64,000 nucleotides of DNA from Bin87 sp965232895 (GTDB taxonomy: Bacteria; Chloroflexota; Dehalococcoidia; Lucifugimonadales; UBA3495): assembly GCA_965232895.1 (NCBI GenBank), contig OZ247430.1, positions 124,001-188,000 of the forward strand, given 5' to 3'. The notes under the pieces were generated by a model. It made no database searches. It was given only the letters and a program-made list of their open reading frames with translations, and was not told the origin of the DNA. Below are positions 43,231-53,022 of the stretch, one piece after another (within the stretch, counting starts at the first letter, position 1; the number at the start of each line of letters is the position of its first letter). The translations under genes and the position numbers were made by a program.

Positions 43231-44397
43231 ATGAAACTCCACGAGTATCAAGCCAAGGCAATATTCGCCCGCTACGGTATTTCAGTGCCCGATGGTAGTT
43301 TGGCGCATACCGCCAGCGAAGCAGCGGCGGCAACCGAGTCGTTCGGTGGCCGGGCCGCCGTCAAAGCCCAGGTCCACGCCGGCGGTCGGGGCCTGGCCGG
43401 GGGCGTCAAGGTGGTGAGCAGCCCCGAAGAAGCCAGCAGCTTTGCGGCCGGTCTGTTGGGTTCCCGCCTCGTTACCAACCAGACCGACGATGCCGGAGTG
43501 CCGATAGATTCGGTTCTGGTCGAATCGCTCGCCAACATCGGGAGCGAGATGTACGTGGCAGTGACCATGGACCGCGATCACCGGGGACCGGTCTTGATCG
43601 CCAGCGCCGGCGGCGGGACCTCCATCGAGCAGTTGGCGTCCGAGGACCCCGACGCCATCATCACCGAGCCGGTCGATCCCGTCCTGGGATTGATGCCGTA
43701 CCAGCGCCGCAGGGTGGCAACCCGCCTCGGCTTGAGTGGCCCGGCTTTGCGCGACGCTGCGGACGTACTCTCGGCCCTCTACCGCATCTTCGTTGAAAAT
43801 GATTGCTCGCTGGTAGAAGTAAACCCATTGATCGTAACCGGGGACGGTTCAATCATGGCCCTCGACGCTAAAATGGACGTCGAGGACGACGCGCTGTTTC
43901 GTCATGCGGACCTGCAACAACTGCGGGACCGTAACCAGGAAGACCCCCTCGAAGCCGAAGCGGCAGACGACGATATCGCCTACGTGAGCCTGGACGGCTC
44001 CGTCGGATGCCTGGTCAACGGAGCGGGCCTGGCAATGGCGACGCTGGACGTCGCCAACGCCGCCGGCGCGCCGCCAGCCAATTTCCTAGACGTCGGGGGC
44101 GGCGCTACCGACGAAAAGGTGGCCAAGGCGGTCAGCATCATCCTGTCCGACCCGAAAGTTGATCGGGTGCTGGTCAACGTGTTCGGCGGCATCCTGCGCT
44201 GCGACGTGGCGGCCCGGGGCATCGTCCTGGCCTACGAGCAACTCCAGGCAAAGCAGCCGCTGGTGGTGCGCATGCTGGGCACCAACCTGGAAGAGGGAAA
44301 ATCAATCCTCGCCGGCTCCGGTCTCAACGTCACTTTCGCCGACACCCTGACGGAAGTCACGGCGGCGCTGTCCAACAACACGCAGGCGGGCGCGTAG
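43231..44397 (+). CDS. sucC: Succinyl-CoA ligase (ADP/GDP-forming) beta subunit
   Basis: A 388-residue ATP-grasp subunit. MKLHEYQAKAIFARYGISVPDG is the canonical start; AAVKAQVHAGGRGLAGGVKVV is the nucleotide-binding region, and FLDVGGGATDEKVAKAV and LVNVFGGILRCDVAARGI form the C-terminal ligase domain. With SucD it interconverts succinyl-CoA and succinate in the TCA cycle. Start fixed by family N-terminus. Operon partner sucD begins 4 nt after the stop. Confidence 0.96.
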   Translation: MKLHEYQAKAIFARYGISVPDGSLAHTASEAAAATESFGGRAAVKAQVHAGGRGLAGGVKVVSSPEEASSFAAGLLGSRLVTNQTDDAGVPIDSVLVESLANIGSEMYVAVTMDRDHRGPVLIASAGGGTSIEQLASEDPDAIITEPVDPVLGLMPYQRRRVATRLGLSGPALRDAADVLSALYRIFVENDCSLVEVNPLIVTGDGSIMALDAKMDVEDDALFRHADLQQLRDRNQEDPLEAEAADDDIAYVSLDGSVGCLVNGAGLAMATLDVANAAGAPPANFLDVGGGATDEKVAKAVSIILSDPKVDRVLVNVFGGILRCDVAARGIVLAYEQLQAKQPLVVRMLGTNLEEGKSILAGSGLNVTFADTLTEVTAALSNNTQAGA

Positions 44398-44401
44398 TCT
44401 C

Positions 44402-45298
44402 ATGGGCATCCTTCTTAACGAGCAGTCCCGGGTGTTGGTGCAGGGCATCACGGGACGCGAGGGCAGTTTCCACGCCCGAGCCTGCAAGGAATACGGAACG
44501 CAGCTCGTGGCCGGTGTGACTCCGGGCCGGGGCGGGCAGCTGTTCGACGACGCGGTTCCCGTATTCAATTCCGTAGAGGAAGCGGTAGATGCCACCCAGG
44601 CCAACGTGTCGCTGATCTTCGTGCCTCCCCCGTTCGCGCCGGACGCCATCGCCGAATCCGTGGACGCCGGGATTCCTCTGATCGCCTGCATCACCGAGGG
44701 GATACCGGTGCACGACATGGTCGGCCTGTACCGGTACGTCAAGGCCAACCCGGTCCGCCTCATCGGACCCAATTGCCCCGGGATGATCAACCCGGGAGCC
44801 CGGTGCAAGGTGGGCATAATGCCCGGCAACATCCATATGCCGGGAAGGGTGGGAGTGGTATCCCGCAGCGGCACTTTGACCTACGAGGCTGTAGGGCAGT
44901 TGACCGAGAAGGAAATTGGCCAGTCGTCGTGCGTGGGCATCGGCGGCGATCCCATAATCGGCAGCAGTTTCGTGGACATCCTCCGCCTCTACAACGACGA
45001 CCGGGACACCGACCTGGTCGTGTTCATCGGCGAAATCGGCGGCAACATGGAGCAGGAAGCCGCCGAGTTCATCGGTTCACCGGAGTTCACCAAACCGGTG
45101 TGTTCATTGATAGTGGGGGCCACCGCGCCGTCCGGGAAACGCATGGGCCACGCTGGCGCGATCATCACCGGCGAGTCCGCCACCGCCGAGTCCAAAATTC
45201 GCGCGCTGGAACGGGCCGGAGCGCGCATCATACCCACGCCTGCGGATATCGGCGATACCGTCGCCACGGCTCTCGTCGAGATCGGTCTCGGCGCATAG
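44402..45298 (+). CDS. sucD: Succinyl-CoA ligase alpha subunit
   Basis: A 298-residue subunit. The CoA-binding Rossmann part is VLVQGITGREGSFHARACKEYG, the GPNCPGMINPG segment follows, and the active phosphohistidine lies in GATAPSGKRMGHAGAIITG. Length typical. It closes the sucCD unit; the following 368 nt contain no gene until pyrG. Confidence 0.96.
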   Translation: MGILLNEQSRVLVQGITGREGSFHARACKEYGTQLVAGVTPGRGGQLFDDAVPVFNSVEEAVDATQANVSLIFVPPPFAPDAIAESVDAGIPLIACITEGIPVHDMVGLYRYVKANPVRLIGPNCPGMINPGARCKVGIMPGNIHMPGRVGVVSRSGTLTYEAVGQLTEKEIGQSSCVGIGGDPIIGSSFVDILRLYNDDRDTDLVVFIGEIGGNMEQEAAEFIGSPEFTKPVCSLIVGATAPSGKRMGHAGAIITGESATAESKIRALERAGARIIPTPADIGDTVATALVEIGLGA

Positions 45299-45430
45299 GT
45301 TGGCCGCCTCACCGAACGTGGGGCGCGGTCGCTTGGCTCAGGCGACGCCATTCCGGCGACCGCGAATGTTCCGGGCCCTCAAACCGGACGCCAATTTCGC
45401 AAGCCGGCGATTTCGATCTATTCCACGCGC

Positions 45431-45459
45431 TTGACGCTCACCAACTCGGCGTGTACGAT
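45431..45459 (+). promoter_or_regulatory. Promoter upstream of pyrG
   Basis: TTGACG (45431-45436), 17 nt, TACGAT (45454-45459). Same -10 as the suf promoter. It leaves a leader of about 180-200 nt. The rest of the gap 45299-45666 holds the leader hairpin and nothing else recognisable. Confidence 0.55.
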
Positions 45460-45607
45460 ACGAGTGCCCAAGGTATCATTTCCCATCCGTTACTGATGTC
45501 CCAATGCGGACGCACCTGGGCACACCGGCAAACGAATTGAGATAACTGCCGGCATAGATCCCGATCAGGCAAGACCGTTAGGTTCCAACGAGGGAACGCC
45601 GAGTGTT

Positions 45608-45644
45608 CCACAGGACCTCCGAAGTGATCCTGAGTAACCTGTGG
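45608..45644 (+). promoter_or_regulatory. Leader hairpin before pyrG
   Basis: CCACAGG (45608-45614) pairs with CCTGTGG (45638-45644) around a 23-nt loop. It ends at the possible upstream ATG 45646. It could control access to the start or be an attenuator remnant. There is no U-run. Confidence 0.3.
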
Positions 45645-45666
45645 CATGGGATCCACCGCTATCCGT

Positions 45667-47322
45667 ATGCCCACTAAGTACATTTTCGTGACCGGCGGAG
45701 TGGTTAGCTCCATCGGAAAAGGCATCTGCGTCGCGTCTATCGGACGCATCTTGAAGAGCCAGGGGCTCTCCGTTACCGTCATCAAGCTGGACCCTTACCT
45801 GAACGTTGACCCGGGCACCATGTCCCCGTACCAGCACGGCGAAGTCTTCGTCACCAAGGACGGGGGCGAAACGGATCTGGACCTCGGCCACTACGAAAGG
45901 TTTATCGACGTCGAACTGACCCGCGACAGCAACGTGACCGCCGGGCAAACCTACCTCGAACTCATCACCCGAGAACGGCGCGGCGACTTCCTTGGCGGCA
46001 CCATCCAGACCGTGCCCCACCTGACCAACGAAATCAAGGATCGGCTTATTGGACTGGCGGAAAAATCCAACGCCGACGTCGTCGTAGTCGAGGTCGGCGG
46101 CACCGTAGGAGACATCGAGGGACTCCCGTTCCTGGAAGCGATCCGGCAGATGCGCAACACCGTGGGCCGCAACAACGTCTTCTATATGCACCTGACCCTC
46201 CTCCCCTACATCACGGCCTCCGAAGAGTTGAAAACCAAACCAACACAACACAGCGTAAAGGAATTACGGAGCATCGGGATTCAGCCGGACGCCCTGGTCT
46301 GCCGCTCCGATGCGGATGTCACACCCGGCATCCGGGAGAAGTTGTCCCTGTTTTGCGACGTGGCTTCCGAAGCCGTGTTCCCCATGCCTACGGTGGGCAA
46401 CGTTTACGAAGTGCCGCTGGTGATGGACTACTTTGGCGTGGGACGCTGCCTTTCGGAATCCCTCGGTTTGAATGGGCAGACCCAACTGGACGATTGGACC
46501 ACTCTGGTCGACCGGATGAACGGCGCGACCGGCGAGGTTCCCATCGCGGTGGTGGGCAAATACGTGGAATATCCCGACTCCTATATGTCGGTGCGCGAAG
46601 CATTGCGGCACGCCGCTGCATCCTGCGGCTTGCGGGCCGACGTGCGGTGGGTCCATTCGGAAGCCGTGGAGCGGGACGGCCCGGACGCCCACTTGAGCGA
46701 GGTATCCGGAATCGTGGTCCCGGGCGGATTCGGCCCCAGGGGAGTCGAGGGGATGATCGACACCAGCCAATATGCCAGGAACAAGCACGTGCCCTATCTG
46801 GGTTTGTGTCTGGGCATGCAGGTCATGGTCATCGACTGGGCGCGCGAAGTCACCGGCCTTCGGCGCGCCAATTCGTCGGAACTTGACCCCGACTGCGAGC
46901 ATCCGGTGATCGACATAATGCACGGGCAGCGCGGCATCACCGATCTGGGCGGGACCATGCGCCTGGGCCACTACCCCTGCCGGCCGCAAGGCAACACCAG
47001 GACCGCCGACGCCTACGCCCGCAGTGAAATCAAAGAACGTCATCGGCACCGTTACGAAGTGAACAACGCCTATCGGGAATGTCTCGAAGCATCGGGCATG
47101 ATCATGAGCGGGCTGTCTCCGGACGGCGAATTGGTTGAAGCCACCGAGGTGCCCGATCACCCATTCATGGTCGGCGTGCAGTTCCATCCGGAATTTCAGT
47201 CGCGCCCCAACCGGCCTCATCCCCTTTTCAGCGCACTGATCGAGCAGGCTCAACAAACGGTGCGCGAAGGCCGGCAATTGCCTTTCCGACGGGCCGGCGG
47301 ATGGTCTTTTTCCGCGGACTGA
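45667..47322 (+). CDS. pyrG: CTP synthase
   Basis: A 551-residue CTP synthase converting UTP to CTP with glutamine. The synthase domain starts KYIFVTGGVVSSIGKGI with the P-loop-like region, then KLDPYLNVDPGTMSPYQHGE. The glutaminase domain has the nucleophile in YLGLCLGMQV and the His-Glu pair in GVQFHPEFQSRP. Start at ATG 45667 matches the family; an in-frame ATG at 45646 would add 7 residues and abuts the hairpin. No Shine-Dalgarno site is evident. Confidence 0.95.
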   Translation: MPTKYIFVTGGVVSSIGKGICVASIGRILKSQGLSVTVIKLDPYLNVDPGTMSPYQHGEVFVTKDGGETDLDLGHYERFIDVELTRDSNVTAGQTYLELITRERRGDFLGGTIQTVPHLTNEIKDRLIGLAEKSNADVVVVEVGGTVGDIEGLPFLEAIRQMRNTVGRNNVFYMHLTLLPYITASEELKTKPTQHSVKELRSIGIQPDALVCRSDADVTPGIREKLSLFCDVASEAVFPMPTVGNVYEVPLVMDYFGVGRCLSESLGLNGQTQLDDWTTLVDRMNGATGEVPIAVVGKYVEYPDSYMSVREALRHAAASCGLRADVRWVHSEAVERDGPDAHLSEVSGIVVPGGFGPRGVEGMIDTSQYARNKHVPYLGLCLGMQVMVIDWAREVTGLRRANSSELDPDCEHPVIDIMHGQRGITDLGGTMRLGHYPCRPQGNTRTADAYARSEIKERHRHRYEVNNAYRECLEASGMIMSGLSPDGELVEATEVPDHPFMVGVQFHPEFQSRPNRPHPLFSALIEQAQQTVREGRQLPFRRAGGWSFSAD

Positions 47323-47516
47323 CAGTTTCCGCAGACCGGGAACTCGCCCCATTTACAATTCAATCCATGCCCCGGCAAAAGCCGGTTCTCTGAACCCTGA
47401 CCCGTGAATTCGGCGCGGCGCCGCACACTTCGGCGACACCTGTTCGCCCGCTTTAGCCGCACGTGGCCGCGACATCAGAAACACGACCTTCTCTCGGTCT
47501 CGAGGAGGACATAGCA

Positions 47517-48176
47517 ATGAAACTGTTTTTGGACACCGCCAACATCGACGAGATCCGCATGGGCGCCGAACTCGGCGTCATCTCCGGGGTCACTACCAAC
47601 CCCTCCCTGGCTGCAAAGGAAGGCATCGGCGGCGCCGCCGGCTACCGGGCCGCGGTCCAGGAGATCGCCGACATAATCGACGGGCCAATCTCCGTAGAAG
47701 TGGTCAGCACCGACGCTCCGGGCATGATCGCCGAGGGTCGGGACATCGCAGAGTGGATACCCAATCCCTGGGTCAAAATCCCCAGCACCGAGGAAGGCTT
47801 CAAAGCCATCAGCGTGCTGGCCCGGGATGGCATACAGATCAATCAGACGCTGGTTTTTACCGTCAACCAGGCGCTGCTCGGAGCCAATGCCGGGAGCGCC
47901 GTGGTCAGTCCCTTCGTGGGACGGCTCGACGATATCGGCCAGGATGGCATGGCGCTGGTCCAGGACATTGTGGCGGTTTACCGCCAGCAGTCCGTGGAAA
48001 CCAAGGTGATGGCCGCCAGCATACGCGGAGCTCGACATTGCGTGACCGCCGCCGCCGCCGGCGCTGATATCTCAACGATACCCTACAACGTTTTGACGCA
48101 AATGATAAAACACCCCCTCACCGACGCCGGCCTGTCGCGATTCCTGCAGGACTGGCAGCAAGCTTCCGGAGGCTGA
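47517..48176 (+). CDS. Transaldolase/fructose-6-phosphate aldolase family protein
   Basis: A 219-residue class I aldolase of the short transaldolase (TalC/FSA) type. MKLFLDTANIDEIR is the canonical start; GVTTNPSLAAKEG is a conserved loop, the Schiff-base Lys is in WVKIPSTEEG, and AASIRGARHCVTAAAAGADISTIPYNVL is the C-terminal block. GAGGAG lies 9 nt upstream. Sequence does not settle transaldolase versus F6P aldolase. It is 4 nt before rho, so the two are co-transcribed. Confidence 0.92.
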   Translation: MKLFLDTANIDEIRMGAELGVISGVTTNPSLAAKEGIGGAAGYRAAVQEIADIIDGPISVEVVSTDAPGMIAEGRDIAEWIPNPWVKIPSTEEGFKAISVLARDGIQINQTLVFTVNQALLGANAGSAVVSPFVGRLDDIGQDGMALVQDIVAVYRQQSVETKVMAASIRGARHCVTAAAAGADISTIPYNVLTQMIKHPLTDAGLSRFLQDWQQASGG

Positions 48177-48180
48177 CAAC

Positions 48181-49617
48181 ATGGTCCGCGCCCGCACTGG
48201 CTCCCCGACCGCACCCCGACGACGAAGGCGTCCCCCGGCCACTGACGAGGCCGGCGTCGCGTTGGCCGACTCCGCCCCGGCAGATGACGCGCCGGATGGA
48301 GGACCGCCGTATCCCAACGGATCTCACCCCGGGCGTTACGTCGACGTCGCCGAACTCACGTCCATGTCCCTGGAAGAACTCCTCGAGTTGGCTCCTGACG
48401 TGGGTCTCGAAGACGACGCAGCGTTGGCCGACCTCACCCGGGACGCCCTGCTGAACCGTGTCCGACACTCGGCTGCCAATCGCAGCCTGCTGACCGCCTC
48501 GGGCATCCTGGAAGTGATGGACGCCGGTCACGGGCTGCTGCGCTCGTTGCAATACCCGCCGGTTTCGGGTGACGTATTCGTCGGGCAGTCGCAGATCCGC
48601 AGGTTCAACCTCAAGACCGGCGATACGGTCACCGGGTTGGTGCGGCCTCCCAAGGAAGGTGAACGACGCTACGGTTTGACCCGAGCGACCAGCATCAACC
48701 TTCTGGACCCCGAGGACCAGAAACCGGCCTCGCGGCGCATCTACGAGTCGCTGACCCCCATTTTCCCGGACGACCACATCGTCCTGGAACACGCACAGGG
48801 CGGGTTGTCATCGCGCATGATCGACCTGTTTGCCCCGATCGGGTTGGGCCAACGCGGTCTGGTGGTATCCGCGCCCAAGGCCGGCAAGACCACGGTTCTG
48901 CGTCAGATTGCCGCGGCGATCACCGAGAACCGCCCCGAGGTCCTGCTGATGGTCGTGCTCATCGGCGAGCGACCCGAAGAGGTCACCGAGATGCGGCGCG
49001 CGGTCAAAGGGGACGTGTTCGCGTCCACCTTCGACGAGTCCGTTGAAGAGCAGTGCCGGGTCGCGGAGTTGGCCGTAGAACGCGCCAAGCGCATGACCGA
49101 AGCCGGACGCGACGTCGTCATCCTGCTGGACAGCATCACCCGGCTCACCCGAGCCTACAACCTGGCCCTGCCCACCTCCGGGCGCACGCTGTCCGGCGGC
49201 ATCGATCCCGCCGCCCTGTACCCGGCCAAGCGCTTCATCGGCGCCGCCCGCAATCTCGAAGAAGGCGGGTCGCTTACCATAATCGCCACCTGTCTTCTGG
49301 ACACCGGCAGCCGCATGGACGAGGTGATCTACGAGGAGTTCAAGGGCACCGGCAACATGGAGCTGCACCTGGACCGCCGCCTCGCCGACCAGCGTTACTT
49401 CCCGGCCATCGACGTGGTGCGCAGCGGCACGCGCCGGGAGGAACTGCTCTACGACCAGGAAGCCATGCCCCAGATCTGGCTGCTGCGCCGCATGGTGACT
49501 TTGGCCTCGGGCGGCGACCAGGCCAACATGGGCGACGCCACCAAGCGCGTCCTCGAGCGCCTGGCCCGCACCCGCACCAATTCCGAGTTCCTCACCAACC
49601 TGACCAAAGACTCCTGA
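48181..49617 (+). CDS. rho: Transcription termination factor Rho
   Basis: A 478-residue Rho hexameric RNA helicase. A basic, proline-rich N-terminus (residues 1-50) precedes a Rho_N-like helical region (LTSMSLEELLELA) and the cold-shock RNA-binding fold (SGILEVMDAGHGLLRS, then FVGQSQIRRFNLKTGDTV). The ATPase has Walker A VSAPKAGKTTVL, the VLIGERPEEVTEM Q-loop part and VILLDSITRLTRAYN Walker B. It ends at TGA with an intrinsic terminator after it. Confidence 0.96.
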   Translation: MVRARTGSPTAPRRRRRPPATDEAGVALADSAPADDAPDGGPPYPNGSHPGRYVDVAELTSMSLEELLELAPDVGLEDDAALADLTRDALLNRVRHSAANRSLLTASGILEVMDAGHGLLRSLQYPPVSGDVFVGQSQIRRFNLKTGDTVTGLVRPPKEGERRYGLTRATSINLLDPEDQKPASRRIYESLTPIFPDDHIVLEHAQGGLSSRMIDLFAPIGLGQRGLVVSAPKAGKTTVLRQIAAAITENRPEVLLMVVLIGERPEEVTEMRRAVKGDVFASTFDESVEEQCRVAELAVERAKRMTEAGRDVVILLDSITRLTRAYNLALPTSGRTLSGGIDPAALYPAKRFIGAARNLEEGGSLTIIATCLLDTGSRMDEVIYEEFKGTGNMELHLDRRLADQRYFPAIDVVRSGTRREELLYDQEAMPQIWLLRRMVTLASGGDQANMGDATKRVLERLARTRTNSEFLTNLTKDS

Positions 49618-49645
49618 CGCCAATCGGGAGCGCTATCAAAAACTG

Positions 49646-49675
49646 GGAGGCGGGTTAGAAACCCGCCTCCTTTTT
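49646..49675. terminator. Intrinsic terminator at rho/surface-protein convergence
   Basis: Stem GGAGGCGGGT / ACCCGCCTCC (49646-49655 with 49661-49670), loop TAGAA, then TTTTT. It lies 28 nt past the rho stop; the minus-strand surface gene ends 4 nt away. Confidence 0.85.
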
Positions 49676-49679
49676 GCTG

Positions 49680-52600
49680 CTACGTCCCGGGGTCAGGATC
49701 GCCGCCCCCGCCGTTGCCACCGCCGCCGTTCCCGCCGCCGCGCCGCCGCCGCATCAACCAGGCAAGCACCGCTCCGGCCACGCCCAGCGCCACCAGCGCA
49801 GCAACTACAATCGACGCGACGGCCGGGCCGCTGACGCCCCCGTCGCCCGTCTCCTCTTCAGCAGCCACCGGCCGATCCCTCGCCTCGGTCTCGCCCGTCG
49901 TTACCGCCGCCACCACTGTGGCCGAAAGCGCCGCCTGGTCGATGGTTGGCGGAGGCGGGACGGGCGTGTCCGTGGGCTCCGGCGTCGGCGTGGGTTCCGG
50001 GGTCGCCGTCGGCGGAACCGGCGTGTCCGTCGGTACGGGCGTCGGCGTGGGTTCCGGCGTCGGCGTGGGTTCCGGGGTCGCCGTCGGCTCAGGTGTGTTC
50101 GTGGGCGGCGGTGTGTTGGTCGGAATCGGCGTAGGCGTCGCGTACCGCTGCGGCAGCAGGGTCACGGTGGTTGCCACGCCGGGCAGCCGGTCGCTGGACT
50201 CGTAAAGCAGCAACCTCGCCGTGTAGCTCCGTTCCTCCGCGTAGTCACTGTGAAAGTCTTCGGGAATCACCGTGGTGCCCAAAAACGTGCCTGAACCGTC
50301 CGACGCGAACCTGGGCTCATCGTCAAACCGCAGGGTCGGGCCGTTGCTGATGCGCACCGAGTAGCCCTGCACGAACCGGTCCAGCCCGCTCACGGTAACC
50401 CGAACGGGCTGGCCGATCTTTACGGCATCGGGATTGACCTGCAATTTGCCTGCGGTCACCGTGAGCTCCAGATCCAGCGTCAGCTGGTGCAACGGGTAGC
50501 GGTTTATCTTGACCACGGGCCGGATACTTGAGCCGCCCTCGGCGCGGGAGGGCACGCGGTATTGATACTCCCACTGGCCGCTGGAGGTGTAAACGTTGTG
50601 CTCGATCCGCCCGTTGATTTCGAGGGTGACCAGCGGCGGGTCGTAGAATCCGCGTTCCACCGGAAAGTTTGCGCCCCGAAAAACGATGTAATCGCCGGGG
50701 GACACCTCGCCTTCGTCTGGAACAACGGTCAACGTGGGCTTGGCCACCTGAACGGTGGCCGAGGCCTTGACGCCGGCATCGCTGGTGACCTCCAGTTTTT
50801 CCTCCCCGTCCGATTCCAGCAGCTTGATGATGAGGTCGCTGTTGATGCTGCCGTCGGAGTTCACCATCGCCGCCGGGGCGGTAAGACGGCCCCCGCGAGC
50901 CACCTCGCTGCACCTGCTGATACTGTCCTGGCTCTGGTCGAGGAAGGCCAGCGGAACCCCGTCCAGGCTCACCTGGCAGACCTGATTGCCCGCCAGATTG
51001 TTGGAGCTGACGAGGAACTGCACTCCCAAACCGAGGCCGCTGTCCGGCCGAACCGACAGGTCGGCGTCCTTGATGGTGATGTTGACCGACGCGAACCGGC
51101 CATTCAGATCCGCTCCGATGGTTACGATGCCGCTGAAACTGGGCGGGATGGTCACGCGGATGGTGTCTCCGGATTGGCTCCACTGTCCGCTTTGCAACTG
51201 CTGGCCGGCAACCCTGACGTTGCTCGCCGGCACACCGGAGCCGCCGATAATCCTGAGCGTCACCGTGTCGCCGGGAGACACCTCGGAACTGCCGACGACT
51301 TCCAGGCCGGCGGTGACGGTTATGAGCGGGTTGTCGACACTGGCGACCCCGGCGCCGTCAACCGCGCAAATCTGATACCGGCCAGCAGAACGAAACTGAT
51401 TCGAACTGATCTCAACCCGGGACGTGAAACGATGGTTCGAGCCTACGATTGTACCGTCGCCGATTTCCGTCCACTCGCTGACGGTTGCGACCGTGCAAGC
51501 CTCCGTTCCGGACCCGGAGAACAGTCTGGCGTACAGGTCAACGCTGACGCCATCGGTGAAGCCGAAGCCCCGGAACTCGACGGTTTCGCCGTACCCGACC
51601 TCGCTGTCGCCGTCGATCTCCAGCGTGGCGTCCACGCCCACGGTATCCTGAAATAGCCGGCCGTTCTCCCATTTAATAGTCACTGTATAGGGATCGTCAG
51701 GATCAGCAGGAACGTTGGGCAGCTGCAAATTGTTGAGCTCGATGGTCACCGGAAAGCCGGTATCGTCGCAAACATTATCGTCCGAGCCGGCTTCCCAGTC
51801 GCCACAGCCCGGCAGGACGATTTCGTGGGGTCCGTCGTTGTTGCGGCTGACCTCGGCCCAGGGCAGTTCGTATCGCCGCGCCGCGCGCAGGGAGACGTCA
51901 TCCTCATCAAACCCGGAGGGAATGCCAATGTCCTCGGCGAGGGTGATGGTGATTTGGTCGCTCAGGTCGCCGTCGCCGGTGCCGGTGGGGTCGCACCCTC
52001 CGGGCGTGAACCGCAGGGTAAGGTCAACGGTCGCCCCCGGAGTAGTGTTGTCGTCCTGGTCGATTTCCAGGTCGGTGCAACGAGCAGTGCCGGTTTGGCC
52101 GGTGCCGGGGTCCGACCACGGGCCATCCCCCTCATCGTTCCGGGCGCGTACTTGCACTTGATAGTTTGTGTCGGACCGGAGTTTGGGGATGGTCGTAGAA
52201 GTGGCAGTGCCGTTATAGCTCGCATCCATGAAACCGCCGCTATAGCGCACGTCGTAATCGCTGATGTCCGGCCTCCCCGTATTGTTCGGGGCCGTCCAGC
52301 GTATTGCCAGCGTGGTATCGCCGTCGGTACCCGCAGCGCGGACGTTTGGGGCGGCTGGCTTGCCCGGTGGCTCGTCCACGTTGGTAACATTGATCGTAAC
52401 GTCGATAGTAGCGTCGATGACATCATCGCTCGCGCCTTGATCGTCCTTTTCGTCCGAAACTTGAAGAATAACGCTGTACGTATTTTTGTTTTCGAAATTC
52501 AGGGTTGTGCCCTCGCCTACGGAAATCTGACGGGTATCGCCATCGAAATGGAATCTGTCTTTGTCATCACCGGCGAGCGTGTAAGCAGGCTCAGTGTCAT

Positions 52601-52868
52601 CGTCATCTCTAGCCGCAGGCAGAGGTTCTCCTACCTGGGCCCCAGCCCCTCTGTCCTCCGGCACCTCCCGAGTCGCGGTTTCAACGTCGAATGTCGGCTT
52701 GTGATTGGTTGGGGTCTGACCCGCCGGCGCCGCTCTCGCCGGCTCGGTTCCAATGGCCAGCAGCGCCAGCAGCGCGCAAATGCCCAGCACCAATACCGGC
52801 CAGTGGCGCCCGAGGGCCACGGTCACAGTTGCGGGGCTGCGGGTAGTAGTGTGCTTGGTGCTCTGCAT
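49680..52868 (-). CDS. Large surface protein: cadherin/FN3 domains, Thr-Pro spacer, C-terminal anchor
   Basis: A 1062-residue predicted exported protein. A signal peptide (HWPVLVLGICALLALLAIG then AARAA-like AA) is followed by a cadherin-like repeat (residues about 60-165, with ILQVSDEKDDQGASDD) and an FN3 domain (about 170-265, with YQVQVRARNDEGDGPWSDPG). Several Ig/IPT-like beta segments fill the middle. A spacer of repeated T-P-E-P-T units comes before one TM helix (SIVVAALVALGVAGAVLAW) and a basic RRRR tail. ATG 52868 has AGGGAG six nt upstream; an ATG five codons earlier is weaker. It resembles a wall/membrane-anchored adhesin. No sortase signal. Confidence 0.85.
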   Translation of the reverse strand: MQSTKHTTTRSPATVTVALGRHWPVLVLGICALLALLAIGTEPARAAPAGQTPTNHKPTFDVETATREVPEDRGAGAQVGEPLPAARDDDDTEPAYTLAGDDKDRFHFDGDTRQISVGEGTTLNFENKNTYSVILQVSDEKDDQGASDDVIDATIDVTINVTNVDEPPGKPAAPNVRAAGTDGDTTLAIRWTAPNNTGRPDISDYDVRYSGGFMDASYNGTATSTTIPKLRSDTNYQVQVRARNDEGDGPWSDPGTGQTGTARCTDLEIDQDDNTTPGATVDLTLRFTPGGCDPTGTGDGDLSDQITITLAEDIGIPSGFDEDDVSLRAARRYELPWAEVSRNNDGPHEIVLPGCGDWEAGSDDNVCDDTGFPVTIELNNLQLPNVPADPDDPYTVTIKWENGRLFQDTVGVDATLEIDGDSEVGYGETVEFRGFGFTDGVSVDLYARLFSGSGTEACTVATVSEWTEIGDGTIVGSNHRFTSRVEISSNQFRSAGRYQICAVDGAGVASVDNPLITVTAGLEVVGSSEVSPGDTVTLRIIGGSGVPASNVRVAGQQLQSGQWSQSGDTIRVTIPPSFSGIVTIGADLNGRFASVNITIKDADLSVRPDSGLGLGVQFLVSSNNLAGNQVCQVSLDGVPLAFLDQSQDSISRCSEVARGGRLTAPAAMVNSDGSINSDLIIKLLESDGEEKLEVTSDAGVKASATVQVAKPTLTVVPDEGEVSPGDYIVFRGANFPVERGFYDPPLVTLEINGRIEHNVYTSSGQWEYQYRVPSRAEGGSSIRPVVKINRYPLHQLTLDLELTVTAGKLQVNPDAVKIGQPVRVTVSGLDRFVQGYSVRISNGPTLRFDDEPRFASDGSGTFLGTTVIPEDFHSDYAEERSYTARLLLYESSDRLPGVATTVTLLPQRYATPTPIPTNTPPPTNTPEPTATPEPTPTPEPTPTPVPTDTPVPPTATPEPTPTPEPTDTPVPPPPTIDQAALSATVVAAVTTGETEARDRPVAAEEETGDGGVSGPAVASIVVAALVALGVAGAVLAWLMRRRRGGGNGGGGNGGGGDPDPGT

Positions 52869-52991
52869 AGCGCTCCCTGACATTTTCTAAAGGTGATTGC
52901 TCAGGCGCTCGTCATCGCCGTCCAATCGTCGTGCGTCAGATACATGATATACCGCGCTGACTCAGGTGCGACGGCGGCCGGGCAACGGCTT

Positions 52992-52997
52992 TATAAT
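52992..52997 (+). promoter_or_regulatory. -10 box before the Uma2 cluster
   Basis: A perfect TATAAT 26 nt before ATG 53023. No convincing -35 at 16-18 nt spacing, so the promoter assignment is tentative. Confidence 0.4.
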
Positions 52998-53022
52998 GGT
53001 TTTACACGCGAGAGGCGAAACC

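Noticed and set aside
47371..47384. CCGGC-AAAA-GCCGG hairpin after pyrG as a terminator
   Set aside because: Only a 5-bp stem and no continuous T run; too weak to list.
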